Made by a program: the position numbers and the translations under genes. From an uncultured Candidatus Saccharibacteria bacterium (lineage in GTDB: Bacteria; Patescibacteriota; Saccharimonadia; Saccharimonadales; Saccharimonadaceae): a DNA stretch of 38,805 nucleotides. This document shows positions 28,268 to 37,470 of the stretch, in pieces. The DNA lies in assembly GCA_946616455.1 (NCBI GenBank), contig CAMOIR010000002.1, positions 1 through 38,805 on the forward strand, given 5' to 3'. How positions within the stretch are numbered: position 1 is the first letter of the stretch; every line of letters begins with the position of its first letter. Below the pieces are notes generated by a model. The model had not been told where the DNA came from. It saw only the letters and a program-made list of their open reading frames with translations, and did no database searches.

Positions 28268-30112
28268 TTATTCTTTTTTCTCATCAGATGATTCTTGTTT
28301 ATCTTTATCTTCGTCTTCATTTTCATCATCATTTTTTTGATTGATAGAATTTCCTTCTTGGTCCTTAACCTCTAAAATTACAGTAATTTTATTAGAATCA
28401 CCTGGCACAGAGGTTACCCAAGGGAATGATTTATCAATTGTAACCGAAGTGACACCATCAATATCTTTCAAATCGTGCTGGACTTCACCTAGTCCTTTAC
28501 CCATAGACTTTTCGACTACAGAGTTTTCGGTGATTTTTGGGCCAGTATTGTAGGATGTTTTGAGCTTACCAGTGTATCCATCGCTAGTTTGAGCGAAGTT
28601 CTCAATAAATGGATTCTTGATTTCATATATTTTTTGGGAATCGCTTACATTTGCCTTTTTGGTAATAAACTCTTCAACCTTAGTCTTATCTATTACGAAT
28701 ACCGAAGTCACGGTAACAGCCTTTAATGTAGGTTTAACTCCATCTTTTACTTCTTCGCCCACCTTCGGCGTAGACTCGGCATCAGAAGTAGACTGCTTCA
28801 TGCTCGAATCAATAATCATAGCATTCTCACCCAATTGTTCTAAGAGTTTTGCCTTACTTTCTTCAAGATTTGCACCAGCAAGCTGCGATTTAGCATTATC
28901 TATATCTGATTGCTGTACAATCAGAATTTCCTCATCTGAACCTCCGGTCATTGGCTTATCTGTATAGACGCTCACGTCTGCTGTAGTATTCCAACCAACA
29001 TCAGTGGCAGCAATATTATATTTAGCACCTGGCGCCTCAGCGGTTACCTCGATTTTGGCATAAATATGACACCCTTTAGTTTTAAATTCCTCCCTGGTGG
29101 TAGAACTGTCAATATTGGCACAAACACTATCATCATCTCCGTCATAAGACATCGTTACACTACGATTTGCAATATAAGTTAAACCATTATTTGTAAAAGT
29201 ATCACCAGCCTGCACGACTTTTGTACCGCCTCGATAGGACAATTTGGCTAGTACCATTACTTCACCGTGGGCCTTTTCGCCAACATTTTTTTTGCCAGTA
29301 GCTTCGAATTCAACCTCTTCTTTTGTTTCTACTTTCTTTTCTTCTAAATAAAATTTCCCAATATCGGCATTTTCTTCGCTCAAATTGGTCGTAAATGTGA
29401 TTGGCTCGGAAAAATTATTAGCCGTTGTCTTGATGCCGACAGTGATTGTGACGGCTGGAGCGATTACAAATGCCCATACTAAGACACCAATTAACGCCAC
29501 GCCACAGACTACTAAAGCGATTGAACGCTTTTTGTTGCCTGTAAACCACCCAACCAACCCACTTTTGATGGCGGAGTGATCTTTCTTATTGCTTTTCTTT
29601 TTAGCGACAGGTTTTTCCTCTTCTTTATCCTCCTTATCATCATCTTCTTCTTCACCATTCTCGTCCTCTTCATCGGCATCATCCTCGGTATTGTCTTCAG
29701 TTTCATTATCCTTTGTCTCGGCTCCTTCTTCGTCCGAACCAGGTTCCGACTCCTCACTCTCTTCATTTTCCGAATCATCATATTCATCATCATTGTTTAG
29801 CGTCTCCCTGGAAACCGTTTCTATATCAGACTCAATTGTAGGGATTGAAGGTGCAGACTGTAAATTTTTTGCTACAGGTAACTTGGTGGCTGCAGCGAGC
29901 TTGCTAATCGAAGGGTCGGCAGTGACTAGGACTACGTTTTTGCTTGCACTCATTCCTGTCTTAGCAATCAGCTTGATATTCACTACACTTCTAAAGACAC
30001 CAGCTTTTTTCGGTGGCACCAAAGCCACGATTTTTGACTTTGAGTTTTCGATTTTCGTGATGATGTCAGTAATGTCATCATCTGGCTCAATATAAATCAC
30101 GTCTTTATTCAT
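28268..30112 (-). CDS. Baseplate J-like surface protein with acidic linker and one TM (start moved to MNKDVIYIEP)
   Basis: N-term DITDIITKIENSKSKIVALVPPKKAGVFRSVVN, poly-acidic linker, TM, extracytoplasmic domain with AEAPGAKYNIAATDVGW. Confidence 0.6.
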   Translation of the reverse strand: MNKDVIYIEPDDDITDIITKIENSKSKIVALVPPKKAGVFRSVVNIKLIAKTGMSASKNVVLVTADPSISKLAAATKLPVAKNLQSAPSIPTIESDIETVSRETLNNDDEYDDSENEESEESEPGSDEEGAETKDNETEDNTEDDADEEDENGEEEDDDKEDKEEEKPVAKKKSNKKDHSAIKSGLVGWFTGNKKRSIALVVCGVALIGVLVWAFVIAPAVTITVGIKTTANNFSEPITFTTNLSEENADIGKFYLEEKKVETKEEVEFEATGKKNVGEKAHGEVMVLAKLSYRGGTKVVQAGDTFTNNGLTYIANRSVTMSYDGDDDSVCANIDSSTTREEFKTKGCHIYAKIEVTAEAPGAKYNIAATDVGWNTTADVSVYTDKPMTGGSDEEILIVQQSDIDNAKSQLAGANLEESKAKLLEQLGENAMIIDSSMKQSTSDAESTPKVGEEVKDGVKPTLKAVTVTSVFVIDKTKVEEFITKKANVSDSQKIYEIKNPFIENFAQTSDGYTGKLKTSYNTGPKITENSVVEKSMGKGLGEVQHDLKDIDGVTSVTIDKSFPWVTSVPGDSNKITVILEVKDQEGNSINQKNDDENEDEDKDKQESSDEKKE

Positions 30113-30161
30113 ATATAAAATATACCACATTTTGTTGAGCTTGTGTTAAAATTATTAGTAG

Positions 30162-31787
30162 ATGGAATTATTTAAACGTAAAAAATCAACAAATGACAAA
30201 GCGACTGATTCCGCCAAAGACAACAAACTTGCAGAAGTCGCCCTTAATACCATCCATGACGGTATTATTATCATTGATAAAAATGGCGTAATTAAATTCA
30301 TTAATCCAGCAGCCATCAGAATGACCGACTGTCAGTCGGATAAACAAGCCCTTGGTTTGGATTACGGTCTCATTATCAGGCTAGAATCCAAAGATGGAAA
30401 CGCTTTATCCGATCAAGAGAATCCTCTCATCCAAGCTATTCAATCCAACCAAGCTTTAGATGGCCATCAATGTGTTCTAATCGCAAACAAATCCGATAAG
30501 CATATCCCCATTTCGCTTTCAGTCCTATCGGTTGATGGATTATCGCAAGATCGCGTCATTGTTTTTCGTGATATTTCAAAAGAACTTAAAGAAGAAGGTG
30601 AGCAAGCAGAATTCATATCTACAGCATCACATGAGATGCGTACTCCAGTTGCTACGATTGATGGCTATCTTTCCCTAGCTGTCAATCCGCAAACTGCCAC
30701 TATCGATGAGCGTGCTAGAGGTTATCTTGAAGCAGCCCAAGCCGCCTCAAAACATCTTGGAAAACTTTTCCAGGATCTTTTGGATGTTACCAAACTAGAT
30801 GATGGCCACATTAAACCTAAGTTCCGTCCAGCCGAGATGGTTAGCCTCACCAAAACTATTTTCAATAATTATATTTCCAAAGCACAGGAGCTTAAGATTA
30901 CTTATACATTCGGCTCAGAAGAACAATCATTCGGCGGTGGTAGACAACTCGGCCAGGTAGTATATGGTTATGTTGATACGGATTTCATGCAAGAGATTTT
31001 AAGCAATCTTATTGATAACGCCCTTAAATACACTCCTTCTGGTGGCTCAGTTTACGTCAATGTACGTGGTGATGGTGATCGAGTCCTCATTAATGTTACT
31101 GATACCGGCATAGGTATTTCTGCTGATGATTTGACTCATATCTTCCAGAAATTCTATCGTTCTGACAATTCTGACACGCGCACGATTGGCGGCACCGGAT
31201 TGGGGCTTTACATAGTAAAACAACGCGTTGAGTCGATGGGCGGCAAAGTATGGGCCGAATCTGCCTTTGGTGATGGCTCTACCTTCTACGTGTCCTTGCC
31301 GAGACTCAGTAACGAAGAATACGAAAAACGCATGATTGCATTCAATAATCAAATGATGCAAGAACAAAACACATTATCTGCTGCTCCGTCTACCCCTCCT
31401 ACTTCCATGCCTTCTCCTGCACCCGCTGCTACTGCACCCATCTCTTCTACTCCTTTGCCTACTTCTGTGCCTTCTTCTACTCCTTTGCCTACTTCTGCGC
31501 CTTCTTCTACGTCTGCCACTGCTCCTGCACCAGCCACGGTGCCCACTTCAACTCAGGCGTCTACTCCAGTTCCTGGCTCTGTTCAAAACTCAGCATCAAC
31601 TCCTGTAGCCCCAGCACCAACCCAAATAGCCACAACACCTACGCAAGCACCTGCCCAAGTGTCAGCTCCAATTCCCATGCCTCCCCCGGATCCTGTTCCT
31701 ACCTTAGCATCTGCCCCACCGGCAGCACCAAAGCTAGTAACGCAACCAAACCAAATCGATATTAAACTAAACGGAGAAACAAAATGA
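30162..31787 (+). CDS. Soluble PAS-domain sensor histidine kinase with long Pro/Ala/Ser/Thr tail
   Basis: PAS (LNTIHDGIIIIDKNGVIKFINPAA), H-box STASHEMRTPVATI, N-box NLIDNALKYTPSGG, DTGIGIS, GGTGLGLYIVK. Confidence 0.93.
   Translation: MELFKRKKSTNDKATDSAKDNKLAEVALNTIHDGIIIIDKNGVIKFINPAAIRMTDCQSDKQALGLDYGLIIRLESKDGNALSDQENPLIQAIQSNQALDGHQCVLIANKSDKHIPISLSVLSVDGLSQDRVIVFRDISKELKEEGEQAEFISTASHEMRTPVATIDGYLSLAVNPQTATIDERARGYLEAAQAASKHLGKLFQDLLDVTKLDDGHIKPKFRPAEMVSLTKTIFNNYISKAQELKITYTFGSEEQSFGGGRQLGQVVYGYVDTDFMQEILSNLIDNALKYTPSGGSVYVNVRGDGDRVLINVTDTGIGISADDLTHIFQKFYRSDNSDTRTIGGTGLGLYIVKQRVESMGGKVWAESAFGDGSTFYVSLPRLSNEEYEKRMIAFNNQMMQEQNTLSAAPSTPPTSMPSPAPAATAPISSTPLPTSVPSSTPLPTSAPSSTSATAPAPATVPTSTQASTPVPGSVQNSASTPVAPAPTQIATTPTQAPAQVSAPIPMPPPDPVPTLASAPPAAPKLVTQPNQIDIKLNGETK
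31443..31510 (+). repeat. 30-nt tandem repeat in the histidine kinase tail
   Basis: tcttctactcctttgcctacttctgtgcct repeated about 2.2 times. Confidence 0.8.
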
Positions 31788-32347
31788 GCAAAGTAATGGT
31801 GGTAGAAGATGACGCAAATCTACGCGAAATATACAGTATTAGAATTACCGCAGAAGGCTATGATGTTGTATCTGCTGGGGATGGCGAAGAAGCTCTCGCA
31901 GTAGCCGTCAAGGAAAAGCCGGATCTTATTCTGTCTGATGTTATGATGCCAAAGATTTCTGGTTTTGATATGCTAGACATTTTGCGCTCTACGCCAGAAA
32001 CCAAAGATATTAAAGTAGTAATGATGACGGCCCTTTCAGGCGACGACCAAAGACTAAGAGGTGAAAGGCTTGGCGCTGATAGGTATCTTGTTAAATCTCA
32101 AGTTGGTATTGAAGATGTAGTAAATACCATACATGATGTTTTAGGTGACAAAGTTGCACAAGCACCTGCTACGGAAACCGTAGCACCGACGACATCGTCG
32201 TCCAACCAGGCTCCAACTCCTACCCCTACCCAAGGAGCCGCCATTGCGCCTCCAGTAGATGCCTCCTCGCTCACTGCATCCCCCGTTACGCCATCTGTCG
32301 AACCATCCCAACCTCAGGCAAACTATGGACCAAACAATCAGGCTTAA
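31784..32347 (+). CDS. Response regulator (REC domain) with Pro/Thr-rich tail
   Basis: VMVVEDDANLREIYSIRITAEGYDVVSAGDGEEAL, LILSDVMMPKISGFDML; overlaps HK stop by 4 nt. Confidence 0.93.
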   Translation: MSKVMVVEDDANLREIYSIRITAEGYDVVSAGDGEEALAVAVKEKPDLILSDVMMPKISGFDMLDILRSTPETKDIKVVMMTALSGDDQRLRGERLGADRYLVKSQVGIEDVVNTIHDVLGDKVAQAPATETVAPTTSSSNQAPTPTPTQGAAIAPPVDASSLTASPVTPSVEPSQPQANYGPNNQA

Positions 32348-33035
32348 TAAATTTCTCGCCGAAAGACTTGGCGTATCGCGTCGTGAAGCAGACGAGTTGA
32401 TAGCTGCTGGCAAAATTACGATAGACGGCAAAACCGCTATTCTAGGTGCCAGAATACCGCAACTAACAGATGTTGATATTGACAAACTACCAAAAGTATG
32501 CTATAATAACAAAACTATACCATTTGAAACAAAATATACCTACCTAGCTTTCAATAAACCAGTAGGGTATGTTTGTTCTAGAAGGTCTCAAGGTTCTTCC
32601 CCAACCATTTACGATATTTTACCCAAGAAATACCATCATCTAAAAACCGTTGGCAGACTCGACAAAGATTCATCAGGTTTGATTCTGCTTACCAATGATG
32701 GTGATTTTGCCTACCAAATGACTCACCCCAAGTTTCGCAAAACCAAAGTCTACGAAGTTGAGCTCGATAGACCTTTAGAACCATTACACCAACAAATAAT
32801 CTCCGACTACGGCGTTATGCTTGATGATGGGCCTAGCCGTTTTAAAGTTTTAAAGAAAGAGCAAGTATCCCCCATTGTCTATTTAGTGACGCTGACTGAG
32901 GGCCGTAACCGTCAAATTCGTCGCACTTTTTTAGCTCTTGGCTATAAAGTCACTAGACTTCATCGTACTAATTTCGGAAAATATGAACTCAGTAATCTTC
33001 CAGCTGGCAAATATCAAGTCATAGAACAAAACTAA
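32325..33035 (+). CDS. RsuA/RluB-family pseudouridine synthase (start moved to MDQTIRLNKF)
   Basis: S4 domain RLNKFLAERLGVSRREADELIAAGKITIDG; GRLDKDSSGLILLTNDGDF; EGRNRQIRR. Confidence 0.93.
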   Translation: MDQTIRLNKFLAERLGVSRREADELIAAGKITIDGKTAILGARIPQLTDVDIDKLPKVCYNNKTIPFETKYTYLAFNKPVGYVCSRRSQGSSPTIYDILPKKYHHLKTVGRLDKDSSGLILLTNDGDFAYQMTHPKFRKTKVYEVELDRPLEPLHQQIISDYGVMLDDGPSRFKVLKKEQVSPIVYLVTLTEGRNRQIRRTFLALGYKVTRLHRTNFGKYELSNLPAGKYQVIEQN

Positions 33036-33104
33036 ACCTTCCTGCATAAACATACCAGCCTTTCTTTTTCGAAAGAAAAGCTCAGACTGTGTTATAATAG
33101 AACC

Positions 33105-34328
33105 ATGAGCACAATCTTAGGTCTAGATATTGGTACCGAATATGTTAAAGCCGTCTTAGCTAAACCAGATAAAAAAGGTAATCTTGAGGTTTTGGGGGTT
33201 GGCAAGGCCAAGCAAACTGAAGGAAACATGTATAATGGAGCAATTGCTGATATTCCAGCAGTCGTAGCTGTCTGTGAGGAAGCTCTTGTTGATGTCGAGG
33301 AAGAAGCCGGAGAACGTGCTGAACTAACCGTTGTTGGGGTTGCTGGTGAACTAATAAAAGGCAACACGACCACCGTGCGCTGTTCACGTAAAAACCCCAA
33401 TAAACCAATCACAAATTCCGAAATGCAAGAGATTATCAAAAAAGTCCAGCAAAAATCCGGTGAAGTCGCCAAGAAAACCGTCGCCCTAGAAACTGGCAAT
33501 GATAATGTCGAGGTTAGACTAATTAATTCTGCCATTGTTTCGCTTTTAATCGATGGCTACAAAATTTCCAATCCCATCGGTTTCAAGGGTTCAGATCTTG
33601 TTATTCAATTTTATACTGCATTCGCGCCCTTAATTCATGTTGCCGCTATCGAAAAAGTTTGTGCCGAGCTCAACCTAGATTTATTAACTGTTGCAGTTGA
33701 GCCATTTGCGGTTTGTCGTGCATGTTTGGGTGACGACCTGGAGTCAAATTTTTCTGGGATTGTAATGGATATTGGGGGCGGCACTACGGATATTGCCGTG
33801 GTTGAAGACGGTGGCGTAGAGGGTACCAAAATGTTCTCCATTGGTGGCCGTAGTTTTACACACCAGATTGCCGAATCTTTAGGCGTAGATACCGAAACTG
33901 CTGAAAACTACAAATTAGACTTCGACACAGGTAATTTAGATGATCGAGTCAAATCCAAAGTAGAGACAGCTCTTTCTCGCAATATTTCAGTCTGGCTTAC
34001 TGGTGTTGAAGTTGCCCTAGAAGAATTCGAGGCCACCAGTCGCTTGCCACGTAATATTATTCTATGCGGCGGCGGTGCAGGGTTATCCTTATTGCAAGAA
34101 GAGCTTGCGGTTTCTGAATGGTACAAAGATTTGCCTTTTTCAAGGCGGCCTATAATTCATCTAATGGATGTAATGGACCTACCCAACCTCATTATCAATG
34201 ATCAAACCAAGCTTGACCATTCATTTGCTACTGCCTTAGGCCTTCTTAGAGTAGGTATGGATACGCTAGCTGGTGCACCAGAAGAAAACAAGCTAAAAGC
34301 CAAAATCAGTAAACTTTTACAAAAATAG
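33105..34328 (+). CDS. PilM/FtsA-like actin-fold ATPase
   Basis: ILGLDIGTEYVKAVLA; VMDIGGGTTDIAVVEDG; IILCGGGAGL. Confidence 0.8.
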   Translation: MSTILGLDIGTEYVKAVLAKPDKKGNLEVLGVGKAKQTEGNMYNGAIADIPAVVAVCEEALVDVEEEAGERAELTVVGVAGELIKGNTTTVRCSRKNPNKPITNSEMQEIIKKVQQKSGEVAKKTVALETGNDNVEVRLINSAIVSLLIDGYKISNPIGFKGSDLVIQFYTAFAPLIHVAAIEKVCAELNLDLLTVAVEPFAVCRACLGDDLESNFSGIVMDIGGGTTDIAVVEDGGVEGTKMFSIGGRSFTHQIAESLGVDTETAENYKLDFDTGNLDDRVKSKVETALSRNISVWLTGVEVALEEFEATSRLPRNIILCGGGAGLSLLQEELAVSEWYKDLPFSRRPIIHLMDVMDLPNLIINDQTKLDHSFATALGLLRVGMDTLAGAPEENKLKAKISKLLQK

Positions 34329-34378
34329 CAAAATATGCTATAATGATAGTATTCTGACAAAAAAGGAGGGATAAAATA

Positions 34379-35035
34379 ATGGTTATTTTGACCGATTTGT
34401 CAGACGTTCTTGTTAGGGGTGTGCATGGGTTGAATGAGGTCGTAACAAAACACTATGATGCTGAAACTGCCAATAGGTTTATGCGTCGTTTTGCCGAAAG
34501 CAATCTTGACTTCTGCGAGCTGATGCGTGGTCGTATGACCGAAGATGAGTATTGTAGGATACTTCTTCGAACTAATCATTGGCCGTTTGGAGTGCAAGAA
34601 GTTAAGCAGTTTTTTACCGAAAACATCAAAAAGAGCATACCAGACACATTGGACGTATATCGAAGCATCGTTGCTTCGCCTCGTTCATTAAAACATGCAA
34701 GCGAGATTGTATTTGGTGAAGCTCCAGAAATCCACATTGTCTCAGATTACATCCTTGAGCGAATCGAGGAAGTAAAAAGTTATCATCCAGACCTTTTCCG
34801 TTCAGTGACAAGAGAGTTTTGGTCATGCGAAATTGGAAAACTCAAAAAAGATGAAAGATTTTTTAAACAGTTACTGTGGGTAATCGATGTTCCGGCAGAT
34901 GAATTAATCTTGGTTGACGACAACATGTATAACACCACCGCAGCTAGGTTGGCAGGCATAACTAGTATTCATTTCAATAATGCCAAGCAGCTCAAAAAAA
35001 CGATGGTGGAATACGGATTCCATTTTTCAAAATAA
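34379..35035 (+). CDS. HAD-like hydrolase
   Basis: ILTDLSDVLVRG N-terminus; LILVDDNMYNTTAARLAGITSIHF C-terminus; RBS aaaaggaggg. Confidence 0.7.
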   Translation: MVILTDLSDVLVRGVHGLNEVVTKHYDAETANRFMRRFAESNLDFCELMRGRMTEDEYCRILLRTNHWPFGVQEVKQFFTENIKKSIPDTLDVYRSIVASPRSLKHASEIVFGEAPEIHIVSDYILERIEEVKSYHPDLFRSVTREFWSCEIGKLKKDERFFKQLLWVIDVPADELILVDDNMYNTTAARLAGITSIHFNNAKQLKKTMVEYGFHFSK

Positions 35036-35049
35036 CCCTACCCTCTAAA

Positions 35050-35105
35050 GGCACCTTTCCAGGTGCAACCACACACCCTAAAGGCACCCTCCTGGGTGCC
35101 TTTTT
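35050..35105 (+). terminator. Tandem hairpins, the second an intrinsic terminator
   Basis: GCACCT-ttcc-AGGTGC then AAAGGCACCC-tcct-GGGTGCCTTTTT. Confidence 0.85.
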
Positions 35106-35192
35106 CATCCTTTGGTTAAACTCTTAGTTAAATCTTTATATCTCACATCCGGCCAATAGTAATCATTCTTTATCATTAATCCAGAAACTACT

Positions 35193-37148
35193 TTACTCTA
35201 GTACTGCTTTAATACGTCTCACTCCAGCCGATGATGATTCTTCTTTTTTGATTACAAAATGTCCAATCGTACCAGTATGTTCAACATGTGGTCCGCCACA
35301 TACCTCGCGTGAAACTGGTTTTTCAAAATCTCCAATTGTGTAGACTTTTAATTTATCCGGGTATTTATCCCAGAATTGCCCATGTGCTTTCAAAGTATCA
35401 CGTGCGTACTCTTTGTCATACTCGTCAAATACTACTGGTAAATCAGCTTTAATCCATTCATTTACTTGGTCTTCCACGGCCTTTTTTTCTTCGTCGGTCA
35501 TTTTATGGTCAAGATTAAAATCAAATCGCAAACGCTCCGCAGTAGTGTTTGAACCTTTCTGTATAATGTCTGGAGATATTAACTTCTGTAATGCCGCTAG
35601 TAGTAAGTGTGTGGCAGTGTGGTATTTAACAGTCTGCTCTCCGTGGTCTTCCAGGCCTCCTTTAAACATTCCTTTTGAAGCCGTCTGTGATCTCTCCCGC
35701 TGCTCTTTTAACGCACTTTCAAATTCTTCACGATAGTTTGGAGTGAGTTCAATTCCCTGACGGAAACACTCTTCGACAGACAATTCCATCGGAAATCCAT
35801 AAGTATCCTGAAGCTTAAACAAAGCTTGACCAGTCAAAACAGCATTCTTGTCTCGATTCGTCGCATCTTGGTGCTCGGTGGTATGAGACTTAGTGTCGGT
35901 GGCTAGTGGCGACCGATGAGATGAAAACGCCATCTTGTGCAGCTCCCTTAAGCCTTTATTCAAAGTTTTTCGGAATGCATTCTCTTCACGAAGCATCACT
36001 TCGAGTGCCACTTCCCTATGAGTCAGAATCGAATCAGGCAGTTCTGCATAATTTTCTGCCACAATCGGTACAATTTCGGCTAAGAAATTCGAGGAAATCC
36101 CAAGGTCTAGAGCACGTAGAATTGCTCGGCGCAATAACCTCCTCATCGCATAACCCTGAGTTTTATTTGATGGTACTAAGCCTTCTGCTGCGAGTAGATA
36201 GGCACCACGAATGTGGTCGGCGATTACACGCATTTCGTCGGTATTATTGTCATAAGTTTTGCCAGAAATCTTTTCAAGTTTATCAATAATCGGCTTCATA
36301 AGGGATATTTTAAACACATCAAATGAACCAATAGAAGCTGCCGCAATACGTTCTAGTCCTCCACCAAAGTCTACATTTTTGTTCTCTAATTCTTCAAATG
36401 AACCATCTTCTAATCTGCGGTATTGCATGAACACTTGGTTACCGATTTCCATAAAACGTGCGCCATCTGATGCTGGGTGAGCCTTGCCATATTTTGCCTC
36501 GTCCTGCAATTCTGCACCAAAATCATAGAATACTTCAGAATCTGGCCCACAAGGATCACCAATCGGCGTCGAATCACATCCACCACCTCTTGACCACCAG
36601 TTTTCGTGATCATCATAAAAGAATATTCTTTCTCCGGGTTTAATACCGCGTTTGTCACCAGTTTTTGCCGAACCGATTTCGACAATTTTCGCTTCAATAC
36701 CGGCTTCTTCAAATACCTTTTGCCAGATATTTGCTGCTTCTTCATCCTTGGGAATTCCATATTCTTCGTTTCCAATAAAACACGTTACGTAAATTCGTGA
36801 AGGATCGAGTCCGATTTCTTTAGTCAAAAACTCAAAAAAACCTCTAATCTGTTCTTCTTTAAAATAATCTCCTAATGACCAGTTACCGAGCATCTCAAAC
36901 ACAGTAGTGTGTCTCGGATCGCCTACGTCTTCAATATCCTGCAACCGCATTGAAGGCTGAGAGTCACATAATCTCGTTCCTTCTGGGTGTTTCTTACCAA
37001 GAAGGTATGGTAGGAGTGGCTGCATCCCAGAACCGGTAAAAAGGGTTGTTGGATCGCCCTCGAGTACAAGTGGTGCAGGAGCAATCACCTTGTGCCCACG
37101 CTGTACCTGAAACTCTAAGAATTTTTGTCTAATTTCATTTGCATTCAT
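35193..37148 (-). CDS. alaS: Alanyl-tRNA synthetase, short form
   Basis: NEIRQKFLEFQVQRGHKVI, FEMLGNWSLGDYFKEE, GGGLERIAAA, HTATH and CGGPHVEHTGTIGHF. Confidence 0.95.
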   Translation of the reverse strand: MNANEIRQKFLEFQVQRGHKVIAPAPLVLEGDPTTLFTGSGMQPLLPYLLGKKHPEGTRLCDSQPSMRLQDIEDVGDPRHTTVFEMLGNWSLGDYFKEEQIRGFFEFLTKEIGLDPSRIYVTCFIGNEEYGIPKDEEAANIWQKVFEEAGIEAKIVEIGSAKTGDKRGIKPGERIFFYDDHENWWSRGGGCDSTPIGDPCGPDSEVFYDFGAELQDEAKYGKAHPASDGARFMEIGNQVFMQYRRLEDGSFEELENKNVDFGGGLERIAAASIGSFDVFKISLMKPIIDKLEKISGKTYDNNTDEMRVIADHIRGAYLLAAEGLVPSNKTQGYAMRRLLRRAILRALDLGISSNFLAEIVPIVAENYAELPDSILTHREVALEVMLREENAFRKTLNKGLRELHKMAFSSHRSPLATDTKSHTTEHQDATNRDKNAVLTGQALFKLQDTYGFPMELSVEECFRQGIELTPNYREEFESALKEQRERSQTASKGMFKGGLEDHGEQTVKYHTATHLLLAALQKLISPDIIQKGSNTTAERLRFDFNLDHKMTDEEKKAVEDQVNEWIKADLPVVFDEYDKEYARDTLKAHGQFWDKYPDKLKVYTIGDFEKPVSREVCGGPHVEHTGTIGHFVIKKEESSSAGVRRIKAVLE

Positions 37149-37239
37149 GTTAGGGATTATAGCATTTTATGCTTGATTTTTCAAAAACAGTATGATAAAA
37201 TAACCACAAGCTTTATCAACTAACACAAAAAGGAGTAAT

Positions 37240-37428
37240 ATGGCACAAGCAAAAAAGAAAACTGCGACCAAAACTGCGAAAAAATGCACCTCCAGCAAAG
37301 GTAGCTCTCGCTGTGGCAAATGCCAAAAAAGTCAGCAAAGTCAAAAGTCTAACACTTTTTTCATTGTTTCAATGAGCTTTCTAGCTGCAACTTTGCTATT
37401 TGCGAACCTATTGATGATTAATGCCTAA
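37240..37428 (+). CDS. Small basic single-TM protein
   Basis: 62 aa; Lys/Cys-rich N-terminus and TM FFIVSMSFLAATLLFANLLMI; RBS aaggagtaat; followed by a terminator. Confidence 0.65.
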   Translation: MAQAKKKTATKTAKKCTSSKGSSRCGKCQKSQQSQKSNTFFIVSMSFLAATLLFANLLMINA

Positions 37429-37440
37429 TAAAAGCAGTAA

Positions 37441-37470
37441 AAAATACCCCACTATTCGTGGGGTATTTTT
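37441..37470. terminator. Bidirectional terminator
   Basis: AAAATACCCCAC tattc GTGGGGTATTTTT. Confidence 0.85.

Noticed and set aside
29512-30095. ORFs at 29512-29793 (-), 29576-29800 (+) and 29589-30095 (+)
   Set aside because: Low-complexity alternate frames of the acidic linker of the 28268-30112 gene.
31349-31546. Gly/Val/Glu-rich minus ORF
   Set aside because: Antisense of the repetitive Pro/Ser/Thr kinase tail.
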